Source of the DNA: M55B112 sp040880545
GTDB taxonomy: Bacteria > Bacteroidota > Bacteroidia > Bacteroidales > GCA-2748055
Assembly: GCA_040880545.1 (NCBI GenBank)
Contig: JBBDIE010000194.1
Span: 1-60,063, forward strand
Direction: 5' to 3'
Length of the DNA stretch: 60,063 bases
Within the stretch, counting starts at the first letter, position 1. Each line of letters opens with the position of its first letter. Below, one piece after another: positions 8,800 to 17,088 of this stretch. A program made the translations under genes and the position numbers. The notes below the pieces were generated by a model that saw only the letters and a list, made by a program, of their open reading frames with translations, had not been told where the DNA came from and ran no database searches.

Positions 8800-8815
8800 T
8801 GTGACTTTAATCAAA
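8800..8815. promoter_or_regulatory. Second CRP/FNR-like operator
   Basis: TGTGACTTTAATCAAA matches the 8050 site at 14 of 16 positions, and the flanking AT before and AGT after are also close. The right half-site has one mismatch to TCACA. Its centre is about 37 bp upstream of the thioredoxin-like start, closer than expected for simple activation, so repression or a shifted start is possible. Confidence 0.45.
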
Positions 8816-8844
8816 CAGTATAAAATAAATAAAACAGTTAAATC

Positions 8845-9195
8845 ATGAAATTATTACAAACACCGGTCGCTGAGATCGAAACAGCAGCAGAGCTGGAAAA
8901 AATTGTGAGTGAAAACGAAAATGTTATGGTATGTTGCGGACGCATGGGTCCCATGTGTATTCCTGTCTACGACGTTATGGAAGAGCTGGAGGAGGAACGC
9001 CCCAATGTGAAGTTCTATAGTATGGCCTTCGATTCACCTGAAGCAGGTATCATAAGAAATGCCCCTGCATGCAACGGGTTTATGGGACTGCCATTCACCG
9101 TATATTACAAGAATGGCGAGATGGTACACGCCACTTCCAGCATTCAGAACAGGCAGCAGGTGGTAGCTGTTCTTGACGAAAAATTAGGAGCTTAA
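8845..9195 (+). CDS. Thioredoxin-like protein with non-canonical active site
   Basis: A 116-residue thioredoxin fold without signal peptide. The first beta strand leads into VMVCCGRMGPMCIPVYDVMEEL; in ordinary thioredoxins this place holds WCGPC followed by the same helix. Here GP is kept but the CXXC pair is not: the cysteines are C30, C31 and C38, so any disulfide would span CX6C or CX7C. The conserved cis-proline loop is present (MGLPFTVYYKNGEM), and an extra cysteine lies in APACNG. It is followed by trxB, so TrxB may reduce it, and preceded by a CRP-like site. Whether it is a disulfide reductase, a metal or persulfide carrier, or non-catalytic cannot be told here. Confidence 0.8.
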   Translation: MKLLQTPVAEIETAAELEKIVSENENVMVCCGRMGPMCIPVYDVMEELEEERPNVKFYSMAFDSPEAGIIRNAPACNGFMGLPFTVYYKNGEMVHATSSIQNRQQVVAVLDEKLGA

Positions 9196-9202
9196 AATTA
9201 CC

Positions 9203-9285
9203 GTCATTGCGAAAGGGAGGGGACCAATGGTCAGAAGAAATGAATAAGAAGGTGACTGGTTTTACTCCTTTGATTTAGCAATGAC
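9203..9285. repeat. Short inverted-repeat element (GTCATTGC ends)
   Basis: GTCATTGC at 9203-9210 and its exact complement GCAATGAC at 9278-9285 bound an 83-bp AT/GA-rich segment; the arms continue imperfectly (GAAAGGGAG against CTCCTTTG). Repeats with GTCATTGCGA ends are common, non-coding intergenic elements in several bacterial groups. It sits between the thioredoxin-like gene and trxB and may mark a boundary between their transcripts. Confidence 0.55.
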
Positions 9286-9297
9286 TTTATAAAATTT

Positions 9298-9329
9298 GGG
9301 ACAGGGTGCATCTACCGGTGCACCTGCCC
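9298..9329 (+). other. Hairpin in the trxB leader
   Basis: GGTGCA (9305-9310) pairs with TGCACC (9319-9324) around an 8-nt loop, extended outward by CA/TG and GGG/CCC with two single-base bulges. It ends 24 nt before the trxB ATG at 9354. With no T-run it is not a terminator; it may stabilise the message or be a protein-binding site. Confidence 0.45.
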
Positions 9330-9353
9330 TCCAAAACCAAAGAAGATACAATT

Positions 9354-10313
9354 ATGGAAGAGAATTTTGATCTGATGATCATTGGTGCTGGTGCCGCCGG
9401 CCTAACAGCAGGTATATATGCATCACGCGGAAAAATAAATACGGTCATCCTGAATGAAGGCGCTGTGGGTGGACAGATGGTTCTCACCGAGGAGGTAGCC
9501 AACTACCCCGGAGTTGAAGCCACCAAAGGTTACATACTCGCCAATACCATGAAAACACAGGCGAAGAATTTCGGATGCAAGATAAAATCCAATATCACCA
9601 TTACCGAATATGACCTGCAGGGTGATGTTAAAACTGTGAAGCTGGAAGATGGCAGGATATTCACCGCCGATGCAGTGATACTCACTCCCGGGGGAAGGCC
9701 CAGGTCATTAAATATTCCCGGTGAAGATAAGTTCAGGGGAACCGGGGTTTCCTATTGTGCCACATGCGACGGAGAATTTTTTACCGGTAAAGAGGTGATC
9801 GTGGTAGGCGGTGGGAATTCTGCGCTGGAGGAAGCGGTTGCCCTTACAAATTTTGCCACTAAAGTCACCATAGTCCACCAATTCGACCATTTTCAGGCAT
9901 TTGAACATGCCGTTAACGAAGCCAAAAGCAACCCGAAGATACAATTCATCATGGAATCGGAACTGCGGGAATTTTCAGGCGATAACACACTGGAAAAGGT
10001 TACCATAGAACATCTGCCCACGGGCCGGATGTCGGAGATGAACGTTAATGGTGTATTTATTTTTGCAGGATATCTTCCCAATACCGAGGCGATTAAACCG
10101 TTCGTACAGTTGAACGAAAGAAACGAGATCATAGTGGACGGAGATATGAAAACCAGTGTTCCGGGGGTGTTTGCGGCGGGGGACTGTATTCCAAAAAAAT
10201 ACCGGCAGGTAACCACAGCAGTTGCCGATGGCACCATCGCTGCCCTGAGCGCTTCAGAATACTTCAGGACCAAGCAATCACAGACCCTGCAATCCCCTAC
10301 CCTGGCCGGATAA
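9354..10313 (+). CDS. trxB: Thioredoxin-disulfide reductase
   Basis: FAD/NADPH enzyme of 319 residues that reduces thioredoxins. GAGAAG at 11-16 binds FAD, the redox centre CATC is at 135-138 followed by DG, VVGGGNSALEEA binds NADPH, and VPGVFAAGDC closes the FAD site. Length and motif order are those of low-molecular-weight bacterial TrxB. ATG 9354 is preferred over an in-frame start at 9306 because the homologous region begins with MEENFDLMIIGAG and the upstream part is a hairpin. Its neighbour at 8845 is a probable but unusual substrate; a canonical thioredoxin is not seen in this window. A terminator follows at 10351. Confidence 0.95.
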   Translation: MEENFDLMIIGAGAAGLTAGIYASRGKINTVILNEGAVGGQMVLTEEVANYPGVEATKGYILANTMKTQAKNFGCKIKSNITITEYDLQGDVKTVKLEDGRIFTADAVILTPGGRPRSLNIPGEDKFRGTGVSYCATCDGEFFTGKEVIVVGGGNSALEEAVALTNFATKVTIVHQFDHFQAFEHAVNEAKSNPKIQFIMESELREFSGDNTLEKVTIEHLPTGRMSEMNVNGVFIFAGYLPNTEAIKPFVQLNERNEIIVDGDMKTSVPGVFAAGDCIPKKYRQVTTAVADGTIAALSASEYFRTKQSQTLQSPTLAG

Positions 10314-10350
10314 AGCCAAATGCCAGGTCAGTGATGAGACAAAATTCATA

Positions 10351-10375
10351 TCCCGGGGGAAACTCCGGGATTTTT
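10351..10375 (+). terminator. Terminator after trxB
   Basis: TCCCGG (10351-10356) pairs with CCGGGA (10365-10370) and is followed directly by TTTTT. It lies 38 nt after the trxB stop and ends the methyltransferase-thioredoxin-trxB group. Confidence 0.8.
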
Positions 10376-10510
10376 GCTAAATCGTCAGAATGAAAACGCA
10401 TAATCAGAGTCTGTCATTTAAGTAGAGTGGCTGGATCATAAGATGCCTCATCAAAACAAAAATATCCCGTTAAAATTTGATATTCTCATTTTTTTTTGTA
10501 TGTTACAGGT

Positions 10511-10807
10511 ATGTTGAAAAGATACATACTTATACTAATCACAACAGTTTTGGTTGTGATATTTGCAGTTCAGAATGTGGGAATGGCAGACATAAAGCTC
10601 TGGTTTTTTGATACCAGTGCCTCCCTGTCACTGATCATCATTCTTACATTCGTATTAGGTGCATTGGTAACACTTTTATTCGCATTCCAGGAGATCCGAA
10701 AACGGAATAAAAAGATTGGAGACCTGGAAGATAAAATCAAGGTGTTTAAACTGAAGAATGCCACTGAAAAAACTAAACCCACAGAGTTCACTGAACCAAA
10801 AACCTAA
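10511..10807 (+). CDS. LapA-domain (DUF1049) small membrane protein
   Basis: A 98-residue inner-membrane protein. Two transmembrane helices (about 5-21 and 38-60) flank the short periplasmic FAVQNVGMADIKLWFFDTSASLSL, the hallmark of LapA/DUF1049 proteins, and a charged cytoplasmic coiled-coil tail follows (EIRKRNKKIGDLEDKIKVFK). In E. coli LapA works with LapB in controlling LPS synthesis; whether that holds here is unknown. ATG 10511 (MLKRY) is chosen over 10496. A hairpin CTTCAGGA/TCCTGAAG (10829-10849) follows the stop. Confidence 0.78.
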   Translation: MLKRYILILITTVLVVIFAVQNVGMADIKLWFFDTSASLSLIIILTFVLGALVTLLFAFQEIRKRNKKIGDLEDKIKVFKLKNATEKTKPTEFTEPKT

Positions 10808-11041
10808 GGCCTATAAGGCTTGTTGATGCTTCAGGAAGTAATCCTGAAGAAGTCATCAGCCAGACATAACCTTATTACTCAATTTAAACGGTGCCGCTGA
10901 AATTACCTGACTCAAGTAATAATGGGCAGTATTCAGCTATCCGCTAAAGGCAAGTTGACCATAGCACTGCTTGTTCAACTGTCAGGAGAATTTGAAGGAA
11001 TCTTAATTATCAATTTTTATAAAACTAAAAAATCGAATATT

Positions 11042-11488
11042 ATGACAACGAAAGAAAATGAAAAGAATAAAAATGATCAAGGCTTTTGGGATGAAGCAAA
11101 GGAAAATATAAACGAGGGTGCAAAAGTCATTGGAGACGAAATGCGTGATCTTGGAGATAAAATTTCTGCATATTCCGAAGAGATTTTCGGAAAGATCAAA
11201 GAACATACCGGGGATATGGTACAATCAGGAAAAGATCTCACACAGGAAGCTGTTAACAAAGCGCAGGAGATGGCTGAAAAGTACCGTGACCAGAATGAGA
11301 TCCGAAAGCTCAATGAAGAAAAGAAAAAGGTTGCGGCCCAATTGGGAATGCATTTTTATCTGATTTTGAAAAACAATGACAATAAGGTGCCGTCTTCGAT
11401 TTTACGAAGAAAGGCGATCAAATCAACCCTGGAACAGATGGAATCATTGGACCAGCAAATCCTGGATCTTTCAGATGAAGATAAATAA
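11042..11488 (+). CDS. Conserved hypothetical coiled-coil protein
   Basis: A soluble 148-residue protein, strongly helical and charged, with amphipathic repeats (AKENINEGAKVIGDEMRDLGDKISAYSEEIFGKI) like those of stress-associated YtxH/LEA-type proteins, then a more compact C-terminal half ending in LDQQILDLSDEDK. No catalytic motif is recognised. The ATG at 11042 is preferred over the longer frame from 10922, whose extra N-terminus looks non-coding. Neighbours (LapA-like and HdeD-like proteins) suggest an envelope or stress role, by context only. Confidence 0.65.
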   Translation: MTTKENEKNKNDQGFWDEAKENINEGAKVIGDEMRDLGDKISAYSEEIFGKIKEHTGDMVQSGKDLTQEAVNKAQEMAEKYRDQNEIRKLNEEKKKVAAQLGMHFYLILKNNDNKVPSSILRRKAIKSTLEQMESLDQQILDLSDEDK

Positions 11489-11528
11489 TGATCACTTCTG
11501 ATTTATTTTACATGATTGGGTCCATTGG

Positions 11529-11610
11529 AACCTGCCTTTATTAATTATAAAAAAACCAGGACCACATGTCAATTGTTTTATCTTTAGGGAATCTGCATTT
11601 AAGGCAGGTT
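11529..11610 (+). other. Long-range inverted repeat in the leader of the HdeD-like gene
   Basis: AACCTGCCTT (11529-11538) is the exact complement of AAGGCAGGTT (11601-11610), 62 nt apart. In RNA this would close a large loop ending 38 nt before ATG 11649. It could be a processed leader or a decayed small element; no T-run makes it a terminator. Confidence 0.4.
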
Positions 11611-11648
11611 TCCTTTGAATTACATTTTATTTACAAAAACAACTTTAT

Positions 11649-12176
11649 ATGAACCTGATAAACAGATCCAACCCGTTGATATTTGCACTTCAGGGATTAC
11701 TGATGCTTGGTATCGGTGTATTTATCCTGATCAGGCCGGATGTGACACTCGCGGCACTGACCAGTCTGCTGGGAATAATCTTAATAGTATCCGGGGGGTT
11801 TCTAGCCTTCAGTGCCTGGTATGGAAGAGAAACTACAAACCAGTTCCTGCTGTTTGAAGGCGTTGTTGTGGCCAGTCTTGGCCTCCTGTTTGTCCTTTTT
11901 CCCGGTTTGCTGGCCAATGTATTCATAGTACTGCTGGGCATCATCACTTTTCTAAGCGGCCTGGTAAACCTTTGGTTATTAATCAAAGTCCGGGCAAAAA
12001 TTACCAGTACCGGTTTTTTACGCAATACACTGGTGCTGTTGTTTGGAATATTCCTCCTGGCCAACCCCATGCGGGGACAGGAAGCCATTGCAATGATCAT
12101 CGGGATATTTGCCCTGGTCTTTGGAATTATAACATTGCATGGGGCCTACCGAATATTCAGGGTAAAGAATAATTGA
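11649..12176 (+). CDS. HdeD family (DUF308) membrane protein
   Basis: A 175-residue inner-membrane protein with about six hydrophobic helices arranged as repeated pairs (LQGLLMLGIGVFILIRPDVTL, LLGIILIVSGGFLAFSAWY, VVVASLGLLFVLFPG, IVLLGIITFLSGLVNL, LLFGIFLLANP, IIGIFALVFGIITL). The repeated G-F/P pattern is typical of HdeD, linked in E. coli to acid resistance at high cell density. Its last 20 bp overlap the end of the convergent epimerase gene. Confidence 0.85.
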   Translation: MNLINRSNPLIFALQGLLMLGIGVFILIRPDVTLAALTSLLGIILIVSGGFLAFSAWYGRETTNQFLLFEGVVVASLGLLFVLFPGLLANVFIVLLGIITFLSGLVNLWLLIKVRAKITSTGFLRNTLVLLFGIFLLANPMRGQEAIAMIIGIFALVFGIITLHGAYRIFRVKNN

Positions 12177-13362
12177 ATGGGGATGAAATTACTTCCAGGC
12201 ACGCCCTGCTGTTATGATAGGGACATTTCCAGAATCCAGCCTTCTCTTCAATGAAATATGGCCTGCCCTGTTTATCCACACGCCAGTGCCATTCTCCATT
12301 TTCTTTATCGATCATGTAATTCTGAATAAAACGCCAGCTCTGCATCGCTGCATCAAGAAATTCCGGAAGCCCGGAAATCCTGTGGGCATGATAATAACCG
12401 ACTATTGCTTCCGCCTGCGGCCACCAGTGTTTATCAGTATCCCATCGTTCATCAGTGGGGAAATATTCGTAAAATAATCCCCCGTCATTGTCCAACCCCT
12501 TCATGTTTTGTCTGGCAATTTTCACAGCCAGGGTACCACATTGCTCCTTGAGATCCTCATCATCCAGTACATCTGCAGCTTCATGCAGCAGCCATGAACA
12601 TTCAATATCATGGCCGAAAGAAACCAGGTCCGACTTCAGGTTCCAGTCTTCATCAAAAAACAGATTCAGATGCCCCGATTCATTCAGAAAATAGTTCGTA
12701 AACAGATAAACAAGGTTTCTTAACTGCACCTTTAGTTCACTGTTTTCCCACACCCTGTACAGGTTGGTGTATGCCTCCAGAATATGAAGGTGTGTATTCA
12801 TGGTCTTGCTCTCGTTCAGGTCCTTCTCACTGAGTCTCAGATCACCCTCCAGCTCCCAATTTCTTGTAAACGCTTCGAAATAACCATTCTTTACCGGATC
12901 GAAACTATGCTTCTCAATGTCAAGATACAACCCAACCGCAATATCCAACGCCTCCTGGTTACCTGTTGCCCTGTAATATTCAGTCATTCCATAAATGGTG
13001 AATGCCTGGGCATAGATCTGTTTCTTTGGATCCAACGGATTCCCCTGGTAATCCAGCTTCCAAAACACACCGCCCCATTCTCTGTCAAGAAAATTATTTT
13101 TGATATAATCATAAGCCCTGTCTGCCGACGCAAGGTATTCCGGTTGTTTCAAAATCCGGAAGGAGGAACTAAAGGTCCAGAGGATCCGGGCATTCAGAAC
13201 CGAACCTTTGTTGGCACGTGGAGAGGGGGCCCCTTCAAAATCGATGTGCCCGATAAATCCCCCGTGTTCCCGGTCGGGCGTATGATTCAACCAGAAAGGT
13301 AATATATTTCCGGTCAATTCCTGATGTAGTTCATCTTTTAATTTCTGGATTATATAATTCAT
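12157..13362 (-). CDS. Cellobiose 2-epimerase (AGE family)
   Basis: Cytoplasmic epimerase of 401 residues, converting the reducing-end glucose of cellobiose (or mannobiose) to mannose or the reverse. It starts MNYIIQKLKDELHQELTGNILPFWLNHTPD, as family members do. The alpha/alpha-barrel motifs include HGGFIG, SFGHDIECSWLL, DKHWWPQAEAIVGYY (catalytic histidine) and a final WKCPYHNSRACLEV with another conserved histidine. N-acylglucosamine 2-epimerase is the alternative but less likely name. It is the last gene of a minus-strand group after a sialate esterase pseudogene and a broken ORF. Such epimerases often sit with mannan or cellulose enzymes, and loss of an upstream partner is suggested by the remnant at 13376-13552. 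Confidence 0.88.
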   Translation of the reverse strand: MNYIIQKLKDELHQELTGNILPFWLNHTPDREHGGFIGHIDFEGAPSPRANKGSVLNARILWTFSSSFRILKQPEYLASADRAYDYIKNNFLDREWGGVFWKLDYQGNPLDPKKQIYAQAFTIYGMTEYYRATGNQEALDIAVGLYLDIEKHSFDPVKNGYFEAFTRNWELEGDLRLSEKDLNESKTMNTHLHILEAYTNLYRVWENSELKVQLRNLVYLFTNYFLNESGHLNLFFDEDWNLKSDLVSFGHDIECSWLLHEAADVLDDEDLKEQCGTLAVKIARQNMKGLDNDGGLFYEYFPTDERWDTDKHWWPQAEAIVGYYHAHRISGLPEFLDAAMQSWRFIQNYMIDKENGEWHWRVDKQGRPYFIEEKAGFWKCPYHNSRACLEVISSPFNYSLP

Positions 13363-13375
13363 ACAATGTGTTCGA

Positions 13376-13552
13376 TTACTCAGGGTAAACGTAAAGCGGG
13401 TTGATCAATATCTTGATTACAGAGGGATCGTTTCTGAGCAGCTTCAACATTCCAGGAGTAGCATCTTTCACGCCACCACTTCATACATGGACGGTACATG
13501 TCCAGGAAAGTGCCCATATAAGTATTGCCGTTAACAGATTTATGTTCCTCAT
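13376..13552 (-). pseudogene. Possible remnant of a secreted-protein gene
   Basis: From ATG 13552 the minus strand reads a convincing signal peptide (MRNINLLTAILIWALSW), then a TGA at 13481-13483, then 34 further sense codons to a TAA at 13376. It starts 16 bp after the esterase stop and ends 13 bp before the epimerase start, the spacing of an operon member. A gene reduced by deletion and a nonsense change would look like this. A second frame is also open over part of this stretch, so the call is tentative. Confidence 0.35.
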
Positions 13553-13568
13553 AATCAACTATTATTAA

Positions 13569-15557
13569 TTATTCGGTGATCCCTTTCCAGTTGTCTGTCC
13601 TGAACGGTGATGCCGGCAGCTCTGCTGAATTCTCCAGGTTACATTCCGGATTTATGGACCAGCCGTAACGAACAGCTACAGGGTCCGGTACCGAAGGAGA
13701 TGACACCTCTACCTTACCTCCGTGAATTTCAGCATCTGCCCAGTAAAAGACCTTATCTTCACCTGCGATGGAAAATCCTTTCAGGGGTGCTCCGTCCCTG
13801 GTCTGTAATCCTTCATATACATGGTCAAAACCAATGGAGATCGTTTTGTCTGATCTGTCGATGGTACGGTACACCGGACCGCTGTAGGGAATATCTTTTC
13901 CATATACCAGGGCCAGGGCATTTAATGCAAGTCGCTTCCCCACGTCTTGTTTATTTCCCGGGTGAATATCCAGTGCATCCCCGATATCAATTGCCACTGC
14001 CATTCCTGTATTCGGCAGTTCAAGCGCCATGGTTTGTGCCTCACGTAATTCGGCCCAGGTATCTTCAACAGGTATACTGTTTGTACGCTGGAACCCGGCA
14101 AGCTGAACAAACAGGAACGGAAAATCATCCTGCCCCCAACTCGTACGCCAGTCATTGATCATCAGACTGAACAACTTCCTGTATTGGTAGGCTCTTCCAG
14201 CATTGCTCTCTCCCTGATACCAGGTGGCTCCCCTGATTGTGAAGGGGATCAAAGGATGGATCATGGCATTGTACAGTACCGACACCTGGTTCGGGTTATA
14301 GGGGGAAACCGGATTGGTTTTCACATCCCTGAAATCGAACCCTTTGGCCGCTTTCCACCCCTGCGCAATGGAAATGACCCGGCCATTTTCTGATTTAATA
14401 TAAAAATCTTTCTCCTCACTCATAAATCCTCCACCCCCGGTATTGTCCAGGATCCGGATTACTATCCGGTTCATCCCGGGTTGCACAAGTTCTGAGGGGA
14501 CTTCGTATTCGCGTACCTTGTCCCACCGCCGGTCTTCACCAACTTTTACACCGTTAAATCAAGCTTCATCGTAATCGTCCGGGGCACCGTATGACAGCAA
14601 AACCGACTTTCCTGCAAAAGACTCAGGTAGCTCCACATCTTTTACAAACCAGCCGGAACCATCGAAATTCCCCAGTTCAGTTTCTTCCCACATTACCGGG
14701 AGGTCTACCGACAACCATGACTCCGTATCCACTGCTTCTGTCGCGTAAACAGACGCGCCATCCTTCAGTCCCGGATCAAGCTGAATAATTTCCTCTTGCT
14801 GCGCTTCCATATCTTCCCTGTATTTCTGCTCAATCTCAGACTGGTTGCCGCTTACCAACTCTAGTGCAGCCAGTTTTTCATCGAAATCCCTCATGCTGCC
14901 CAGCGCAGTTTTGCTTGTCCAGGCTTCTGCTACAGTACCTCCCCAGGCAGTCTGTATCAATCCCACCGGAACCTTCAATTCCTTATGTATCTTTCTTCCG
15001 AAAAAATAGCCTGTGGCTGAAAAATCTTTGGCAATCTCCGGAATACAGGCATTCCACCCATTTGTACGAATGGTATCCACCGGACTAAATGTGAGATTTC
15101 GTTCAACAGTGAACAACCGGATGTCAGGATAATCGGCATTGGCCACCTCCTCCTCCGCATTGTTTAGATTTGCCCAATTGCTTATCATGGGCATCTCCAT
15201 ATTCGACTGGCCGGAGCAGATCCAGACCTCTCCCGTCAATACATCACTAAATATTATGGTGTCGAATGATGAACTTATAACCAACGCATCCGGTCCCCCA
15301 TAAGTTTCTTCATCCAATACCACTTTCCAATGTCCGTCCTTGCCGGTTTTTGCAGTTACTTCCTGGTCCCTGAATAGAACTGTGATTCTCGCTGATGGTG
15401 TAGCCTTCCCCCAGATATTTACCGGTTTATTGGCTTGCAGTACCATGTGATCGCCAAATATAGGAGCCGGTTCAATGAATTTATCCTGTTGCGATTCACA
15501 ACTGACACTGATGATGAATATCGCGAATAAAGCGATAAGAGAAATTTTGCATTTCAT
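13569..15557 (-). pseudogene. Sialate O-acetylesterase, interrupted by one in-frame TGA
   Basis: A continuous frame of 662 sense codons broken only by TGA at 14559-14561, inside DDYDEA-stop-FNGVKVG, where a tryptophan codon TGG is the likely ancestor. Upstream half (332 codons): lipoprotein-type signal (FIISVSCESQ), then WICSGQSNMEMPM with the SGNH nucleophile serine, and GLIQTAWGGTVAEAW. Downstream half: ATWYQGESNAG and DIGDALDIHPGNK with the catalytic Asp/His pair. Serine and histidine lie on opposite sides of the stop, so neither half should work alone. The family removes O-acetyl groups from sialic acids or other sugars. TGA ends other genes here (recA, hdeD-like), so recoding is unlikely; a recent nonsense mutation or a base error in the assembly are the choices. 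Confidence 0.85.
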
Positions 15558-15653
15558 AAGTATTCCCGTTTATTGGTAAATTGAACTGATTAACCTATAA
15601 AACTAAGAAATAATTTGAATGAATCTGATTATGTGCTGAAATCCAGAAACTTC

Positions 15654-16688
15654 TTACATCAGGAAGATGCCACTTTTCCTGCAATGATCCATCATCTGTC
15701 CCGGCCAGAGACTTGCCTGCACCTCTCCGATATGCGCCTTTCTGAGAAAATACATGCAGAGTCGCGACTGCCCTATACCTCCGCCAATGGATTCAGGAAA
15801 CTCACCTGCCAGTAGTCGCTTATGGAAGAACAAAGACTGTCGCTCTTCTGCTCCCCGGATCTTCAGCTGATGCAACATTGCTTCAGCATCCACCCGGATA
15901 CCCATGGAGGAAAGTTCAAATGCACGTTCCAGTACCGGGTTCCATACTATAATATCACCATTCAGGCCGTGGTAACCGCTAACCGTTTCAGTAGACCAGT
16001 CATCATAATCGGGGGCCCTTCCGTCGTGGGGCTCTCCTGATACAAGTTTGTTGCCGATACCAATGATGAAAACAGCGTTGTGTTTTTTTGCAATGATATC
16101 TTCCCGCTCTTTGGGTGTAAGATCCGGATATTCAGCTTCCAACTCCTCGGTATGTATAAAGGTGATCTCTTCCGGTAAGGTGGGAACGATCTCCGGATGG
16201 TTCTCATAAATAATAAATTCAGTCCGCTTAATCACCGCATAAATCCTGTTTACCACATCCTTCAGGTACGCCAGGTTCCGTTGCTCAGGTTGAATGATCT
16301 TCTCCCAATCCCACTGATCCACGTAAATGGAATGCAAATTATCCAGCTCCTCGTCGGGCCGGAGGGCATTCATATCGGTATATATCCCGAATCCGTTGGC
16401 GATCTCATAATCGGCCAGCATCATACGCTTCCATTTGGCCAGGGAATGTACAATCTCTGCCGTAACCCCCTCCATATCCTTTACCGGAAAACTCACCGCC
16501 CGTTCTATCCCGTTCAGATCATCATTGATTCCTGTTCCCTGCTGTACAAACAACGGCGCCGTCACACGCCGTAATTTTAACTCCGAAGCCAGGCTCTCCT
16601 GGAAAAAATCCTTGATCATCTTGATCGCCCGTTCCGTCTCTTTCAAATCTAAATAGGAATTGTAATTCTTAGGGATAATAAGTTTCAT
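15654..16688 (-). CDS. asnA: Aspartate--ammonia ligase (asparagine synthetase A)
   Basis: Cytoplasmic enzyme that makes asparagine from aspartate, ammonia and ATP. From the preferred start (MKLIIPKNY) it has 344 residues, close to the usual 330-345. Class II tRNA-synthetase-like signatures are easy to follow: VTAPLFVQQGTGINDDLNGIERAVSF, VHSLAKWKRMML, HSIYVDQWDWEK, and SIGGGIGQSRLCMYFLRKAHIGEVQ near the end. An upstream in-frame codon at 16712 would add eight residues with no support. It stands alone between the esterase pseudogene and an AT-rich gap. Ammonia dependence suggests the cell experiences good ammonium supply, or has AsnB elsewhere. Confidence 0.95.
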   Translation of the reverse strand: MKLIIPKNYNSYLDLKETERAIKMIKDFFQESLASELKLRRVTAPLFVQQGTGINDDLNGIERAVSFPVKDMEGVTAEIVHSLAKWKRMMLADYEIANGFGIYTDMNALRPDEELDNLHSIYVDQWDWEKIIQPEQRNLAYLKDVVNRIYAVIKRTEFIIYENHPEIVPTLPEEITFIHTEELEAEYPDLTPKEREDIIAKKHNAVFIIGIGNKLVSGEPHDGRAPDYDDWSTETVSGYHGLNGDIIVWNPVLERAFELSSMGIRVDAEAMLHQLKIRGAEERQSLFFHKRLLAGEFPESIGGGIGQSRLCMYFLRKAHIGEVQASLWPGQMMDHCRKSGIFLM

Positions 16689-17088
16689 ATTTTTATTATT
16701 TTGTTTGTACAAATAACAGATTTTAGATTAAGAATTCAAAATGGTTTCGAATTGGAATTTATATTCAACCTGACCATATTGGTACCGTATGCAAATAACC
16801 TGATCATCTCCTCAAGGAACATGCCTGTTTTGATCATTGGCAATAGATTCTTGAACTTCTTCCGGATTATTTGTAATTTTATTGTGTTGCATGTCGTCAT
16901 TTGAATGTAACTGGTGTCTGTCAATAAGGTGGAGAGGCTGGATTATACTATTCGAGATCAATGGGTGCGGGGCTTGCGAAAACCAGAAATCAGGAAAACT
17001 GACATTTGCCGGCATGATCGTTTTGGAGTCAAGCATAACACAGCTATTGACATTTTCTTACAAGCAATAACTGATAATCCGACGCATA
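16689..17088. other. Intergenic region between divergent asnA and the glycosidase-like gene
   Basis: About 400 bp, AT-rich. Several short overlapping frames exist on both strands, but none has a recognisable domain, signal peptide or convincing start. It must hold the promoters of asnA (minus) and the gene at 17089 (plus). No exact TAnnTTTG lies close to either start, and no repeat or RNA was recognised. Confidence 0.5.

Noticed and set aside
13376..15557. TGA read as tryptophan (alternative code) in the esterase and the neighbouring ORF
   Set aside because: recA, the HdeD-like gene, the adaptor and the epimerase end naturally with TGA, so TGA works as a stop in this genome.
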